From NCBI GenBank assembly GCA_900551595.1, contig URWR01000041.1, positions 1-10,623 of the forward strand: a DNA stretch of 10,623 bases, read 5' to 3'. Position 1 is the first letter of the stretch; the number at the start of each line of letters is the position of its first letter. Both the position numbers and the translations under genes were made by a program. The notes beneath the pieces are model-generated. The model did no database searches. It was not told where the DNA came from and saw nothing but the letters and a program-made list of their open reading frames with translations. Shown in pieces: positions 1 to 7,501 of the stretch. This stretch comes from an uncultured Coriobacteriaceae bacterium. Its GTDB lineage: Bacteria > Actinomycetota > Coriobacteriia > Coriobacteriales > Atopobiaceae.

Positions 1-1197
1 CAGAGCCGCCCTTATCTCATCGGTCTCCTCTATGGGCTCGGCCTCAAAAAAGCCGCTCCACTCGTTTAAGTTGCTTCCTATAAGAAGGGGTATGTCCCTG
101 CCTGCATCCGCAAAGGAATCTCCGTTTACAGGATTTGTAGGAAGGAAGTCTCCGTCTACGACCGGCTGCCAGTCCATGGAATAGCCGCCTCCAAGAGCCG
201 CCGGGATCTGAAGCTCATTTCCTGTTTCCGAGAGCGCCTCCGTGGCAGCCGCCTGAAGCTCCTCCACAGGCACCTCCTGTATCTCTTCCACATTTTCAGG
301 ATCGATATCCAATTTTTCAAGGATCAGCTCCGCAAGCCTTGCGCTTGCCTCCTGTGAATTAAATACAGGTCCCATGGTTGCAGTAGCGCCGCTCTCTACG
401 ATCCCTCTTTCAAATAATCCTTCCGCATAAGGAGAGCTCATAAGCGCAAGCACCTTTGCTCCGCCGCCTGACTGCCCGAATATGGTCACATTGTCAGGAT
501 CTCCTCCAAAGGCTTCAATGTTGTCCTGAATCCACTCAAGTGCATCCACGATATCCATGATCCCTACATTGGCGGAATACTGATATTTATCGTCATAGGC
601 GGAAAGATCCAGAAAACCGAAGGTATTGAGTCTGTGGTTCACTCCTACGACCACCACGTCACCCTCACGGCTTAAGTTTTCTCCATCAAATCCCGCCTCA
701 TTGGCGGAGCCTGTGGAGAATCCGCCGCCATGAAGCCACACCATGACCGGATGCTTCCCGCCGTCATTGATGCCGGGAGTCCCGATATTAAGGTTCTGAC
801 AGTTATTGTCCGTCCCATCCTGATCGGAAGCTGCACCGAGCCCGGATATGGATCCCTGGGGAGACATGGGACCGAAGCTATCGGCTACATATACTTCGTC
901 CCAAGGCTCTACTTCCTCTGCCGGGACAAAGCGCTCCTTTGCCTCCGCATAGGGGATACCAAGATAACGATAGATTCCGTCTTCATCCGTTCCCTGTACC
1001 AATCCTGCTGCCGTTTCTACTACTCCATCGGGAAGCTCTGCCTCAATCTGATCGACACCGAAAATCTTGCCTTGCCACACCCTGGATGATCCGCAGGGCT
1101 TCTCAACAAGAGAGGGGTCATCTGTGAGCAGTTTCTCTATACGCTCAACAGCAGCTTTATCAGAACTTGCATCATGCATACGCTCTATGAGATTCAT
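1..1197 (-). CDS. Carboxylesterase type B (para-nitrobenzyl esterase family), C-terminus cut by window edge
   Basis: Alpha/beta-hydrolase of the carboxylesterase/lipase family, expected to cleave carboxylic esters by a Ser-Glu-His triad. My translation gives 399 uninterrupted codons. The family start block (LVQG, then YLGIPYAEA) is followed by the oxyanion-hole motif HGGG at residues 156-159, the nucleophile elbow GQSGGG with Ser243 (family usual GESAGG), and Glu379 in SNLNEWSGF as the likely acidic residue. The catalytic His lies beyond the window; relatives are about 500 residues. The ATG at 1197 is chosen because AGGAG sits 4 bases upstream and overlaps the stop of the preceding HAD gene, suggesting translational coupling. 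There is no signal peptide, so it is probably cytoplasmic; the first ~45 residues are an extension ahead of the esterase fold. Codon style changes after about residue 40: AGG/AGA make up roughly half of the arginines, unlike the other genes sampled. Family assignment is firm; substrate is unknown. Confidence 0.9.
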   Translation of the reverse strand, partial: MNLIERMHDASSDKAAVERIEKLLTDDPSLVEKPCGSSRVWQGKIFGVDQIEAELPDGVVETAAGLVQGTDEDGIYRYLGIPYAEAKERFVPAEEVEPWDEVYVADSFGPMSPQGSISGLGAASDQDGTDNNCQNLNIGTPGINDGGKHPVMVWLHGGGFSTGSANEAGFDGENLSREGDVVVVGVNHRLNTFGFLDLSAYDDKYQYSANVGIMDIVDALEWIQDNIEAFGGDPDNVTIFGQSGGGAKVLALMSSPYAEGLFERGIVESGATATMGPVFNSQEASARLAELILEKLDIDPENVEEIQEVPVEELQAAATEALSETGNELQIPAALGGGYSMDWQPVVDGDFLPTNPVNGDSFADAGRDIPLLIGSNLNEWSGFFEAEPIEETDEIRAAL

Positions 1198-1204
1198 TTC
1201 GCTC

Positions 1205-1996
1205 CTAAAGCTGTGCAAGAACGCTCATAACGCCATATTCTTCATTTGAAGGACATTCGCGATTGGCGACAGCTTTTACCTCAGGAATGGCATTTGCCAT
1301 AGCAACACCACAACCAGCCGCCTCAATCATCTCAATATCGTTCATATGATCGCCAAAGGCCATGGTCTCTTCCATAGGAATGCCCAGCTCTTTCGCCAAC
1401 ATAGCAAGACCCGTTGCCTTGCTCGCTCCATCAAGAGCAAAGTCGCAGGTATGAGCCGCTGTTAAGACTGGGCGAACACGCGGAGAAATATGTGCTACTT
1501 GCTCGGTGCTCTCCCATGGAGCAGGGTTCACGCAAGTGACCTTAACGATTGGAGCATCTCCCCAGGTATGAATATGCTTTGTCGGCATATCCATGCGCTC
1601 CCAGCTGGAGTAATACGTGCGCAGAAGTGCATCCTGTGCTGCTGTACCCTCATATCCCATCACAAAATTTGTTTCTGGAGAGGTAAAGTCAACCATTACA
1701 TCGGGGATTGCACTACAAGCATCAAGGATTGCAAAGAGAATCTCGTCGTCAAACGTTGTCCTGTGCAACATGCGATCGCCCAAGTACACCTCATGAGCAT
1801 TACATCCGATAAAGCCAAGACTATCGGCAACAGGTGCAAACAGCTCACGAAGCTCGCTTACAAAGCGCCCCGATGCGGGAGCACAGACAATACCTTTCTC
1901 GGTGAGCCTACGAGCTTCATAAAAGAAGCCAGGCGGCAGCTGCTTATCGTTGGTAAAGAGTGTATTGTCGAGGTCGAAGGCAACAAGCTTGTACAC
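1205..1996 (-). CDS. Cof-type HAD-superfamily hydrolase (phosphatase)
   Basis: Haloacid-dehalogenase-fold phosphatase of the Cof/YbiV-like class (HAD IIB cap), which usually removes phosphate from sugar phosphates or related small metabolites in the cytoplasm. Motif I is DLDNT, with nucleophile Asp8 and acid/base Asp10; motif II is the Ser in ASGR (Ser42); motif III is Lys193 in GASKATGL; motif IV is GDHMND (Asp216, Asp220), which binds magnesium. At 263 residues the length is typical. The start is GTG at 1994-1996, preceded by a textbook AAGGAGG six bases upstream. The TAG stop runs into the Shine-Dalgarno of the downstream esterase seven bases later, so the two are probably co-translated. 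All catalytic residues are present. Substrate cannot be deduced from sequence. Confidence 0.93.
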   Translation of the reverse strand: MYKLVAFDLDNTLFTNDKQLPPGFFYEARRLTEKGIVCAPASGRFVSELRELFAPVADSLGFIGCNAHEVYLGDRMLHRTTFDDEILFAILDACSAIPDVMVDFTSPETNFVMGYEGTAAQDALLRTYYSSWERMDMPTKHIHTWGDAPIVKVTCVNPAPWESTEQVAHISPRVRPVLTAAHTCDFALDGASKATGLAMLAKELGIPMEETMAFGDHMNDIEMIEAAGCGVAMANAIPEVKAVANRECPSNEEYGVMSVLAQL

Positions 1997-2045
1997 AGAA
2001 CGCCTCCTTGTCGTAGTAAAAACTAAACTTCAATCCTGTGATAAG

Positions 2046-2066
2046 AGTAGCCGTTCGAATGCTACT
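2046..2066 (-). terminator. Weak hairpin between nuclease and HAD genes, possible terminator
   Basis: A perfect 6-bp inverted repeat (AGTAGC / GCTACT) with a 9-base loop lies 27 bases after the nuclease stop codon. The U-run that should follow is poor (CUUAUC), so termination would be inefficient at best. It is the only stem seen in this 96-base gap, which should also contain any promoter for the HAD-esterase pair; I see no convincing -35/-10 there. Confidence 0.25.
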
Positions 2067-2092
2067 TGAAAGACTGCCTATTGATTTTTTAA

Positions 2093-3106
2093 TTAAGGTT
2101 TACATCTCCCGCAGGGCTTATAGCCTTCGTCGATAAGGGCTTGGCGAGAACCCTCGTATGCTTCTTTGTTATTGTCAGCAATATCTTCTACAGAGGGACA
2201 TGTCGGATTATGGAAACGCATGGTGTTGGTGTTAAGCACATAGCTTTCTGTTTTGTCCTCTACATCAGCAGCTTCTGAAGTCGCAGAGCTTTCATTGTTC
2301 GAGACTGTCGTCTCTGCATCAAAAGCAGCAGTCTCATCGCCTTCCGCATTGTCTCCAGTTGCATAGTCGATGCCAACGCCTGGCTCTACGTTGTAGCAAA
2401 ACACATTAAACGAGATGCCCGCCCCATCATCCTCAAGCGAATAAGCTTCGATTTGCACACCTCTACACACAAGCTCATCGCCCTCAAATATGGGGGTAGC
2501 GCGATACAAAACATGATTTCCGGTTTGATCTACATAGGAAGCAACTTCATCTTCATAGGGCAACATACCCTCAACATTCATCGAGCGTGTCCCTGTAACA
2601 AGATTGCGCTCGTTGGCATTCTCTCCAGAGAGCTGCCAACCCACCAGATGACATCGGTTATAGAGATATGAACCATCAACAAAATTATATTTTGAGGTCT
2701 GCCAACCCGAGGGTTTAATCATCCCAATGCTGCCGCGTTCCTCCCCTTCTTGAGGCATTGTTTCAGGCCCAACGCATACCGTCACCGAACCACAGCGACC
2801 TAAATCATCGAGCTCAGAAAATGATTCAAATCCTTCATTTTCACGAGCGTAGGAGAGCTCTTCATCAGAAAAGGAAGGCTTATCATCGTCTACCTCAACA
2901 GATGGCTGTCCTGTATAGGCAGGAACTTCCTCTGAGAGCAGCTGTGAAGAGGTGATATGTGATGATGGTGCAGGTGTATCGCATGCAGTAAGCGTAAAGG
3001 TGGGCACTAAAGCCACAAGAAGCGCTAATACAAATATTGCATAACGTAGTGATTGAAAATGATGCGACATATGACGAGAGGTAACACGTTTAGACGTATG
3101 TGACAT
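2093..3106 (-). CDS. Lipoprotein DNA/RNA non-specific endonuclease (DNA-entry nuclease type)
   Basis: Extracellular non-specific nuclease of the beta-beta-alpha metal family, closest in style to streptococcal EndA/DNA-entry nucleases. A basic N-terminus and hydrophobic stretch (about residues 21-40) end in the lipobox LTAC, so Cys42 is probably lipid-modified and the enzyme tethered to the outer membrane face. A low-complexity acidic linker follows. The nuclease core carries YNRCHLVGWQ with catalytic His153 and then GENANERNL, whose Asn residues bind the metal. Residues about 255-285 form a Ser/Glu/Asp-rich linker to a C-terminal module with His299, Cys303, Cys332 and Cys335, which looks metal-binding. 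The start at 3106 is preferred over an upstream in-frame codon at 3151 because AGGAGG lies 4 bases before it and the upstream extension overlaps the cspA terminator region. Likely roles are DNA scavenging, biofilm DNA degradation or uptake; none is shown by context. Confidence 0.9.
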   Translation of the reverse strand: MSHTSKRVTSRHMSHHFQSLRYAIFVLALLVALVPTFTLTACDTPAPSSHITSSQLLSEEVPAYTGQPSVEVDDDKPSFSDEELSYARENEGFESFSELDDLGRCGSVTVCVGPETMPQEGEERGSIGMIKPSGWQTSKYNFVDGSYLYNRCHLVGWQLSGENANERNLVTGTRSMNVEGMLPYEDEVASYVDQTGNHVLYRATPIFEGDELVCRGVQIEAYSLEDDGAGISFNVFCYNVEPGVGIDYATGDNAEGDETAAFDAETTVSNNESSATSEAADVEDKTESYVLNTNTMRFHNPTCPSVEDIADNNKEAYEGSRQALIDEGYKPCGRCKP

Positions 3107-3135
3107 AGAGCCTCCTGTCCTCAATCGTGGAAGGC

Positions 3136-3144
3136 ATCGTATCA
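3136..3144 (-). promoter_or_regulatory. Possible extended -10 promoter for the nuclease gene
   Basis: The minus strand reads TGATACGAT, an extended -10 form (TG, one base, TACGAT) about 30 bases ahead of the nuclease ATG. It lies just past the U-run of the upstream cold-shock terminator, where a new promoter would be needed. No good -35 is visible at normal spacing, so this is tentative. Confidence 0.28.
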
Positions 3145-3150
3145 CAGTCA

Positions 3151-3181
3151 TAAAAAAGGAGGACCCAAAAGGGCCCTCCTT
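3151..3181 (-). terminator. Rho-independent terminator of the cold-shock gene
   Basis: On the minus strand, an 11-bp stem (AAGGAGGGCCC / GGGTCCTCCTT, one G-U pair) with a UUUU loop is followed directly by a run of six T. It begins 24 bases after the csp stop codon. In the opposite direction there is no T-run and the G-U pair becomes an A-C mismatch, so it is a one-way terminator closing the csp unit. Confidence 0.92.
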
Positions 3182-3205
3182 CGTCCACGAAAAGTAGTAT
3201 TGAAG

Positions 3206-3409
3206 CTAGATCTTGCGGACGTTGGAAGCCTGGAGCTTGCCGTTCTGGCCGGTGGTGATATCAAACTCTACGGCCTGGCCCTCATCCAGAGTCTTGAAGC
3301 CGTCCATCTGAATCTCGGAGTAGTGGACGAACAGGTCGTCACCATCCTCGCGGGAGATGAACCCGTAGCCCTTATCCGGATTGAACCACTTTACAGTACC
3401 CTGAGCCAT
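3206..3409 (-). CDS. csp: Cold-shock protein (CspA family)
   Basis: Small single-stranded nucleic-acid-binding protein acting as an RNA chaperone. The 67-residue product is a single OB-fold with the two family motifs: RNP1 as KGYGFI (residues 13-18) and RNP2 as LFVHY (26-30). The opening [10 protein letters not shown] is classic for the family. A longer in-frame start at 3490 would add 27 basic residues that no family member has and would translate the leader hairpins; the chosen ATG has AAAGG six bases upstream. It is a monocistronic unit, with a terminator behind it and the fhs terminator in front. The leader contains two hairpins, which may control translation or stability. Which paralogue it corresponds to (CspA, CspB and so on) cannot be said. 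Confidence 0.97.
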   Translation of the reverse strand: MAQGTVKWFNPDKGYGFISREDGDDLFVHYSEIQMDGFKTLDEGQAVEFDITTGQNGKLQASNVRKI

Positions 3410-3503
3410 GACGTGCCTTTCTTTCTTTGTCCCACAGGACAAAATGAACCAATGCGCATACGCGCGATGCCGTGACCGCAGCGCAGTCACGCGCTCTAGT
3501 CTA
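3410..3503 (-). promoter_or_regulatory. Structured 5' leader of the cold-shock gene with possible -10
   Basis: A TAGACT hexamer (3498-3503) is a plausible -10, giving a leader of about 80 bases, but no convincing -35 is seen. Within the leader are two stems on the minus strand: CGTGAC/GTCACG (3471-3491, loop of 9) and TTTGTCC/GGACAAA (3426-3443, loop of 4). The second ends six bases before the AAAGG Shine-Dalgarno. Structured leaders governing translation are known for cspA-type genes; that this one acts so is inference. Confidence 0.4.
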
Positions 3504-3550
3504 CCCCATGCTCAGGCGTCCATGTTCGAGAAATCCTGACAGTAAAGGAA

Positions 3551-3583
3551 TGGCGCGCTTACCGAAAAGACGGTTGCGCGCCA
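3551..3583 (-). terminator. Strong hairpin, probable terminator of the ruvCAB-fhs unit
   Basis: A perfect 8-bp GC-rich outer stem (TGGCGCGC / GCGCGCCA) encloses an inner 4-bp stem (ACCG / CGGT) separated by a small internal loop, with a 6-base loop TCTTTT. It starts 92 bases after the fhs stop. On the minus strand it is followed by TTCCTTTACT, an interrupted U-run, so it is likely an intrinsic terminator of moderate strength. The 92 bases between fhs and this stem are AT-rich and hold only an AT-only hairpin. Confidence 0.65.
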
Positions 3584-3675
3584 AAGAAAATGACTACATC
3601 TTGTGCGCATAGAGCTTAAACACTCATGAAATTTGGCAAATATTCGCAGGTAAATACCGTATTTATGCATATACC

Positions 3676-5346
3676 TTAGAACAGGCCAGTAATGCGTCCT
3701 TGATCATCAACATCAATGTTTTCGGCAGCAGGATGGCGTGGCAAGCCAGGCATGGTCATAATTGCACCTGTTAGGGCAACTACAAATCCCGCGCCTGCAG
3801 CAACATGCACATCGCGAACGGTAATGCGGAAATCTTCAGGCGCTCCCAGACGCTTTTGATCGTCGGTAAACGAATACTGAGTCTTAGCAATACAAACTGG
3901 TAGAGCCCCAAATCCATCTTGCTCTAGCTGGCGCATCTGACGTTGGGCGGCAGGAGTAAAGTCAACGCCTTCCGCATGGTAAACGCGCTGAGCCACAATT
4001 TCGATAGCCTCTTTAATTGGGGTATCCGTTGGATAAGAACATGAGAAATGCGCTGGCGTTGTATCGAGCAGACGAACAATTTCGTCAGCGAGTTCAAGAC
4101 CACCCTCGCCACCTTTTGCCCATACCTCAGAAAGTGCCACATTCACACCGAGCTTTGCACACTCGGCACGTACCAAAGCAATTTCTTCCTCGGTATCTGA
4201 GGGGAACCTATTGATAGCGACAACCGTAGGCAGCCCAAACACATCTTGCATATTGGATACGTGGCGAAGCAAGTTGGGAAGACCCTGTGAAAGCGCTTCG
4301 AGATTCTCTGCGTTGAGTTCGTCTTTTGCGACACCACCGTTGTACTTAAGGCTTCGAATGGTAGCCACAACGACACAGGCATCCGGAGCGAGTCCACTCA
4401 TACGGCACTTAATATCACAGAACTTCTCAGCGCCAAGATCGGCACCAAAGCCCGCTTCTGTAACAGCAATATCACCATAGTGCAACGCCATACGTGTTGC
4501 CATAACCGAGTTGCATCCATGCGCAATATTGGCGAAAGGTCCGCCGTGGACAAATGCAGGGGTGTGCTCAAGTGTTTGTACTAAGTTTGGCTTAAGAGCA
4601 TCTTTGAGCAGCGCACACATAGCTCCTTCAGCTTTGATCTGTGCACAGGTAACAGGACGACGATCATAGGTATAACCAATAACAATACGGCCCAGGCGCT
4701 CTTTAAGATCGCGTATTGAAGTTGCAAGACATAGTACTGCCATTACCTCGGATGCAACGGTAATATCGTAGGAATCTTCGCGTGGAACCCCATTGGCAAT
4801 ACCGCCCAAACCGTCTACCACATGACGAAGTTGACGATCATTCATATCGACGCAGCGGTGCCAGGTAATACGCCTCGGGTCTATACCGAGCTCGTTGCCC
4901 TGCTTGATGTGGTTATCAATCATTGCCGCCAACAGATTGTTAGCAGCTCCAATAGCATGAAAGTCGCCGGTAAAATGCAGGTTGATATCTTCCATAGGCA
5001 CAACCTGCGCATAGCCACCACCAGCAGCTCCACCTTTAATGCCAAATACTGGCCCTAACGATGGTTCACGCAAAGCCACAACTGTTTTATGTCCGCGCCT
5101 ATTGAGTGCATCGGCAAGACCAATGGTAGTGGTAGTTTTTCCCTCGCCTGCCGGAGTAGGACTCATGGCTGTAACTAGTACAAGCTTGCCTTGAGTATTG
5201 GAAGGATTCTCAAGTGCCGCTAAATCTACCTTAGCTTTGTCGTACCCATAAGGCACAAGATCATCGGAAGGTATGCCGAGCCGAGACGCAATCGTGCTGA
5301 TATCTTCCACTTCTGCAGCTTGAGCAATCTCAATATCCGAAAGCAT
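3676..5346 (-). CDS. fhs: Formate--tetrahydrofolate ligase
   Basis: Cytoplasmic ATP-dependent enzyme joining formate to tetrahydrofolate to give 10-formyl-THF, which feeds purine synthesis, Met-tRNA formylation and the one-carbon pool. The 556-residue length matches the bacterial enzyme. The P-loop-like TPAGEGKT is at residues 64-71, followed by the highly conserved [18 protein letters not shown] block starting at 94 and the INLHFTGD segment around 121-128. The start at 5346 is chosen because AGGAG lies 7 bases upstream and the product begins like family members; an upstream in-frame start at 5544 would add 66 residues copied from the neighbouring gene's antiframe. The preceding small gene ends 43 bases upstream, so it is probably transcribed with it. 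No frame disruption or missing catalytic segment is seen. Confidence 0.97.
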   Translation of the reverse strand: MLSDIEIAQAAEVEDISTIASRLGIPSDDLVPYGYDKAKVDLAALENPSNTQGKLVLVTAMSPTPAGEGKTTTTIGLADALNRRGHKTVVALREPSLGPVFGIKGGAAGGGYAQVVPMEDINLHFTGDFHAIGAANNLLAAMIDNHIKQGNELGIDPRRITWHRCVDMNDRQLRHVVDGLGGIANGVPREDSYDITVASEVMAVLCLATSIRDLKERLGRIVIGYTYDRRPVTCAQIKAEGAMCALLKDALKPNLVQTLEHTPAFVHGGPFANIAHGCNSVMATRMALHYGDIAVTEAGFGADLGAEKFCDIKCRMSGLAPDACVVVATIRSLKYNGGVAKDELNAENLEALSQGLPNLLRHVSNMQDVFGLPTVVAINRFPSDTEEEIALVRAECAKLGVNVALSEVWAKGGEGGLELADEIVRLLDTTPAHFSCSYPTDTPIKEAIEIVAQRVYHAEGVDFTPAAQRQMRQLEQDGFGALPVCIAKTQYSFTDDQKRLGAPEDFRITVRDVHVAAGAGFVVALTGAIMTMPGLPRHPAAENIDVDDQGRITGLF

Positions 5347-5389
5347 GTACCAGCTCCTCTCAATTGGGTGTGAGTCCTTTTCCCACACC

Positions 5390-5794
5390 TTACTTAGTAA
5401 GCGACTTCTGTATGTTTGAAATCTCGTCGAACCCTTCGGGCACTTCGGACAGATCCCATCCAAACGCTTGTGCCATCGCACGTCCTTGAGCACGGCGAAG
5501 CTCAGCGAGTTCAGAATTAGAAGTTTGATCATACACATCGGCAAGTGCTGTTAATACATAAGCAGCATAGCCCGCTAATGAATCACCGATGCCCGAAAGA
5601 CGCGTCATGGTAACCAATGAGTCAGGTGTGAGCGCAAGCGCACAGGAAGCATCGAGATCAAGTAGGCCGGCAAGCTCTTGCTCAACCTCATGCACCGAAG
5701 AAAGATCATCATGAAGAAAGGCCTTACGGAGGCACGGAACCACCGTAGAAACAAAATCCTCAAGGAGGGCGAGAATATAATCACGTTGGAGCAC
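5390..5794 (-). CDS. Small conserved-looking helical protein, possibly DUF6483-like
   Basis: A 134-residue acidic, predicted all-helical soluble protein with no signal peptide or membrane segment. Its opening ([14 protein letters not shown]) resembles the start of DUF6483 proteins as I remember them; this is a weak, memory-based match and function is unknown for that family too. The middle (about residues 65-110) is Ala/Leu-rich and helix-like, ending in an [12 protein letters not shown] segment. The start is GTG at 5792-5794 with AAAGGAGG four bases upstream; the Shine-Dalgarno edge and start codon can fold into a small GGAGC/GCTCC stem. It follows ruvB by 19 bases and precedes fhs by 43, on the same strand, so it is probably an operon member. 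Sound spacing and ribosome site argue that it is a real gene. Confidence 0.8.
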   Translation of the reverse strand: MLQRDYILALLEDFVSTVVPCLRKAFLHDDLSSVHEVEQELAGLLDLDASCALALTPDSLVTMTRLSGIGDSLAGYAAYVLTALADVYDQTSNSELAELRRAQGRAMAQAFGWDLSEVPEGFDEISNIQKSLTK

Positions 5795-5813
5795 AGCTCC
5801 TCCTTTACGCTAC

Positions 5814-6869
5814 CTACTTATCTGGTGGCGGGGTTATGCCCAGATGCTCAAAAGCTGCCGCTGTTGCCTTTCTCCCCTGTGGAGTACGCACAATAAGCCC
5901 ACGCTGAAGCAAATAGGGCTCATAGACATCTTCGATTGTAGACGTGTCCTCGCCAACTGCACTTGCAATAGTAGAGAGACCCACCGGTCTTCCCCGAAAC
6001 GTTGTGGTAAGTGCACGTAAAATTCGCACATCCATCCAATCGAGGCCCAGCTCGTCAATCTCAAAGAATCCAAGCGCTTCGGCTGCAACTTCCCAGGTAA
6101 TTTCACCATCAGCTCGAACCTGCGCATAGTCGCGCACACGTTTAAGAAGGCGGTTGGCAAGACGCGGTGTACCACGACTTCTGCTTGCTATTTCCGCTGC
6201 ACCTTGTGCATCGATCTGTACATCTAAAATGCTCGCAGAACGCTCTACAATAGCCGCCAGTTCATCGACTGTGTAATAGTCGAGCCTGAAAGAAATGCCA
6301 AAGCGATCGCGCAAAGGTCCTGTAAGAAGTGCTGTTCTCGTTGTAGCACCAACCAAGGTAAAGCGTGGCAGATCCAGACGAATAGAGCGTGCCGCGGGGC
6401 CTTTACCGATAACAATATCGAGCGCAAAGTCCTCCATTGCTGGATAGAGCACTTCTTCAATCGAACGATTAAGGCGATGAATCTCATCGATAAAAAGAAC
6501 GTCTCCCGCCTCTAGATTGGTGAGAATAGCTGCAAGATCGCCTGTTCGCTCAATTGCAGGGCCAGAGGTGGTATGGAGTTTAGCGCCCATCTCATTGGCA
6601 AGCACAGCTGCCAGCGTGGTCTTACCCAAGCCTGGAGGGCCTGAAAAGAGAACATGGTCGAGAGGTTCATTGCGTGAACGAGCCGCTTCGATGAGCACAC
6701 GCAAATTCTCGCGAACGCGCTCTTGTCCCACATATTGAGAGAGAAGTTGTGGTCTGAGTGTTCGATCTACTTCAAGATCATCTGGCGTAAGCTCGCCGGT
6801 AACAGCACGTTTTGCCTCTGAAGGGGCATGTGACTCAAAGGGATCACGGAGAGGATCGGCTTGCCACAT
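5814..6869 (-). CDS. ruvB: Holliday junction branch-migration helicase RuvB
   Basis: AAA+ motor of the RuvAB complex; hexamers pump DNA through the Holliday junction using ATP. Domain order is complete: an N-terminal segment ending in the VGQE motif (47-50), Walker A GPPGLGKT (77-84), Walker B FIDEIH (126-131), sensor 1 GATTR (174-178), the arginine-finger segment GPLRDRFG (184-191), sensor 2 region [10 protein letters not shown], and the C-terminal winged helix with EPYLLQRG and RTPQGR. At 351 residues the length is typical. Its ATG overlaps the ruvA stop by one base (TAATG), and GGAGG lies nine bases before it, inside ruvA. Tight coupling to ruvA fits their complex. Nothing is missing. Confidence 0.98.
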   Translation of the reverse strand: MWQADPLRDPFESHAPSEAKRAVTGELTPDDLEVDRTLRPQLLSQYVGQERVRENLRVLIEAARSRNEPLDHVLFSGPPGLGKTTLAAVLANEMGAKLHTTSGPAIERTGDLAAILTNLEAGDVLFIDEIHRLNRSIEEVLYPAMEDFALDIVIGKGPAARSIRLDLPRFTLVGATTRTALLTGPLRDRFGISFRLDYYTVDELAAIVERSASILDVQIDAQGAAEIASRSRGTPRLANRLLKRVRDYAQVRADGEITWEVAAEALGFFEIDELGLDWMDVRILRALTTTFRGRPVGLSTIASAVGEDTSTIEDVYEPYLLQRGLIVRTPQGRKATAAAFEHLGITPPPDK

Positions 6870-7501
6870 TAGATACCACCTCCGAGACGACGAAGTGCAT
6901 AGCTCAACAGTGACTCGGGTGTTGAGGCACCCGCTTTCTCATGACCATCGAGTGCCGCCTCTGCTTCCTGCGGGCTAAAGCCCATCGATAAAAGCGCGGA
7001 AGTAACATCCGCTTCAATACTTGCCGAGGTAGTAGGAGTACTTGTAGTTGAAGATGCATTCTTTGAAAACGAAAACAGGCCGCCAAGCTCTTCATCAGAA
7101 GCGAAGACGCCTTGAAGCTCAACAATGAGGCGGTTAGCAAGCTTCTTACCAACACCTGGAACGGTTGCCATACGTGTTGCGTCAGATGCTGCCACAATTG
7201 TTGCAAACGCAGAAGGGGTAAAGGTTGAGAGAACCGAAAGCGCCAGCGATGGCCCCACGCCAGAAACAGCAATGAGTCGTTCAAACAAAGAGCGCTCCTC
7301 CTTTGAAGCAAAGCCGAAAAATGAGATGGCGCTTTCCCTTACAACAAGACGCGTAAAAAGCGTTACACCAGCAGACCCTTCTCCGGGCAAGGCCGCCGCC
7401 GTCATGGATGAACAGCGCAGCTCATATCCAACCCCCTGGACATCGAGCACAATATGTGAGGGAGTAACCTCTGCAATGGTTCCTGTGAGCCGATCTATCA
7501 T
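6869..7501 (-). CDS. ruvA: Holliday junction DNA-binding protein RuvA
   Basis: Tetrameric protein that holds the Holliday junction in square-planar form and recruits RuvB. The 210-residue product has the N-terminal OB domain (MIDRLTGTI... to [11 protein letters not shown] near residue 64), two helix-hairpin-helix motifs ([12 protein letters not shown] around 78-90 and [13 protein letters not shown] around 113-125), a Ser/Thr-rich flexible linker (about 147-162), and the small domain III (about 163-208) that contacts RuvB. The start at 7501 overlaps the ruvC stop as ATGA and has GGGAG seven bases upstream; a start at 7567 would add 22 unrelated residues within ruvC. The gene is the middle member of ruvCAB. 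Confidence 0.97.
   Translation of the reverse strand: MIDRLTGTIAEVTPSHIVLDVQGVGYELRCSSMTAAALPGEGSAGVTLFTRLVVRESAISFFGFASKEERSLFERLIAVSGVGPSLALSVLSTFTPSAFATIVAASDATRMATVPGVGKKLANRLIVELQGVFASDEELGGLFSFSKNASSTTSTPTTSASIEADVTSALLSMGFSPQEAEAALDGHEKAGASTPESLLSYALRRLGGGI

Noticed and set aside
1997..2092. Promoter for the HAD-esterase pair
   Set aside because: Expected here, but no hexamer pair at proper spacing is convincing, and I did not want to force one.
3410..3490. Upstream in-frame start giving the cold-shock protein 27 extra residues
   Set aside because: Family proteins begin at MAQGTVKWF; the extension would cover the leader hairpins and lacks a fitting ribosome site compared with ATG 3409.
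3651..3665. TAAATA-CCG-TATTTA inverted repeat after fhs
   Set aside because: AT-only 6-bp stem without a T-run; too weak for a terminator. The GC-rich stem at 3551-3583 is the better candidate.
5367..5389. GGTGTG/CACACC inverted repeat between the small gene and fhs
   Set aside because: 6-bp stem with an 11-base loop and no T-run after it; could slow or process the transcript but cannot be called a terminator.
5347..5544. 66-residue upstream extension of formate-THF ligase
   Set aside because: It overlaps the preceding gene out of frame and reads like an antiframe; ATG 5346 has AGGAG and gives the family length of 556.
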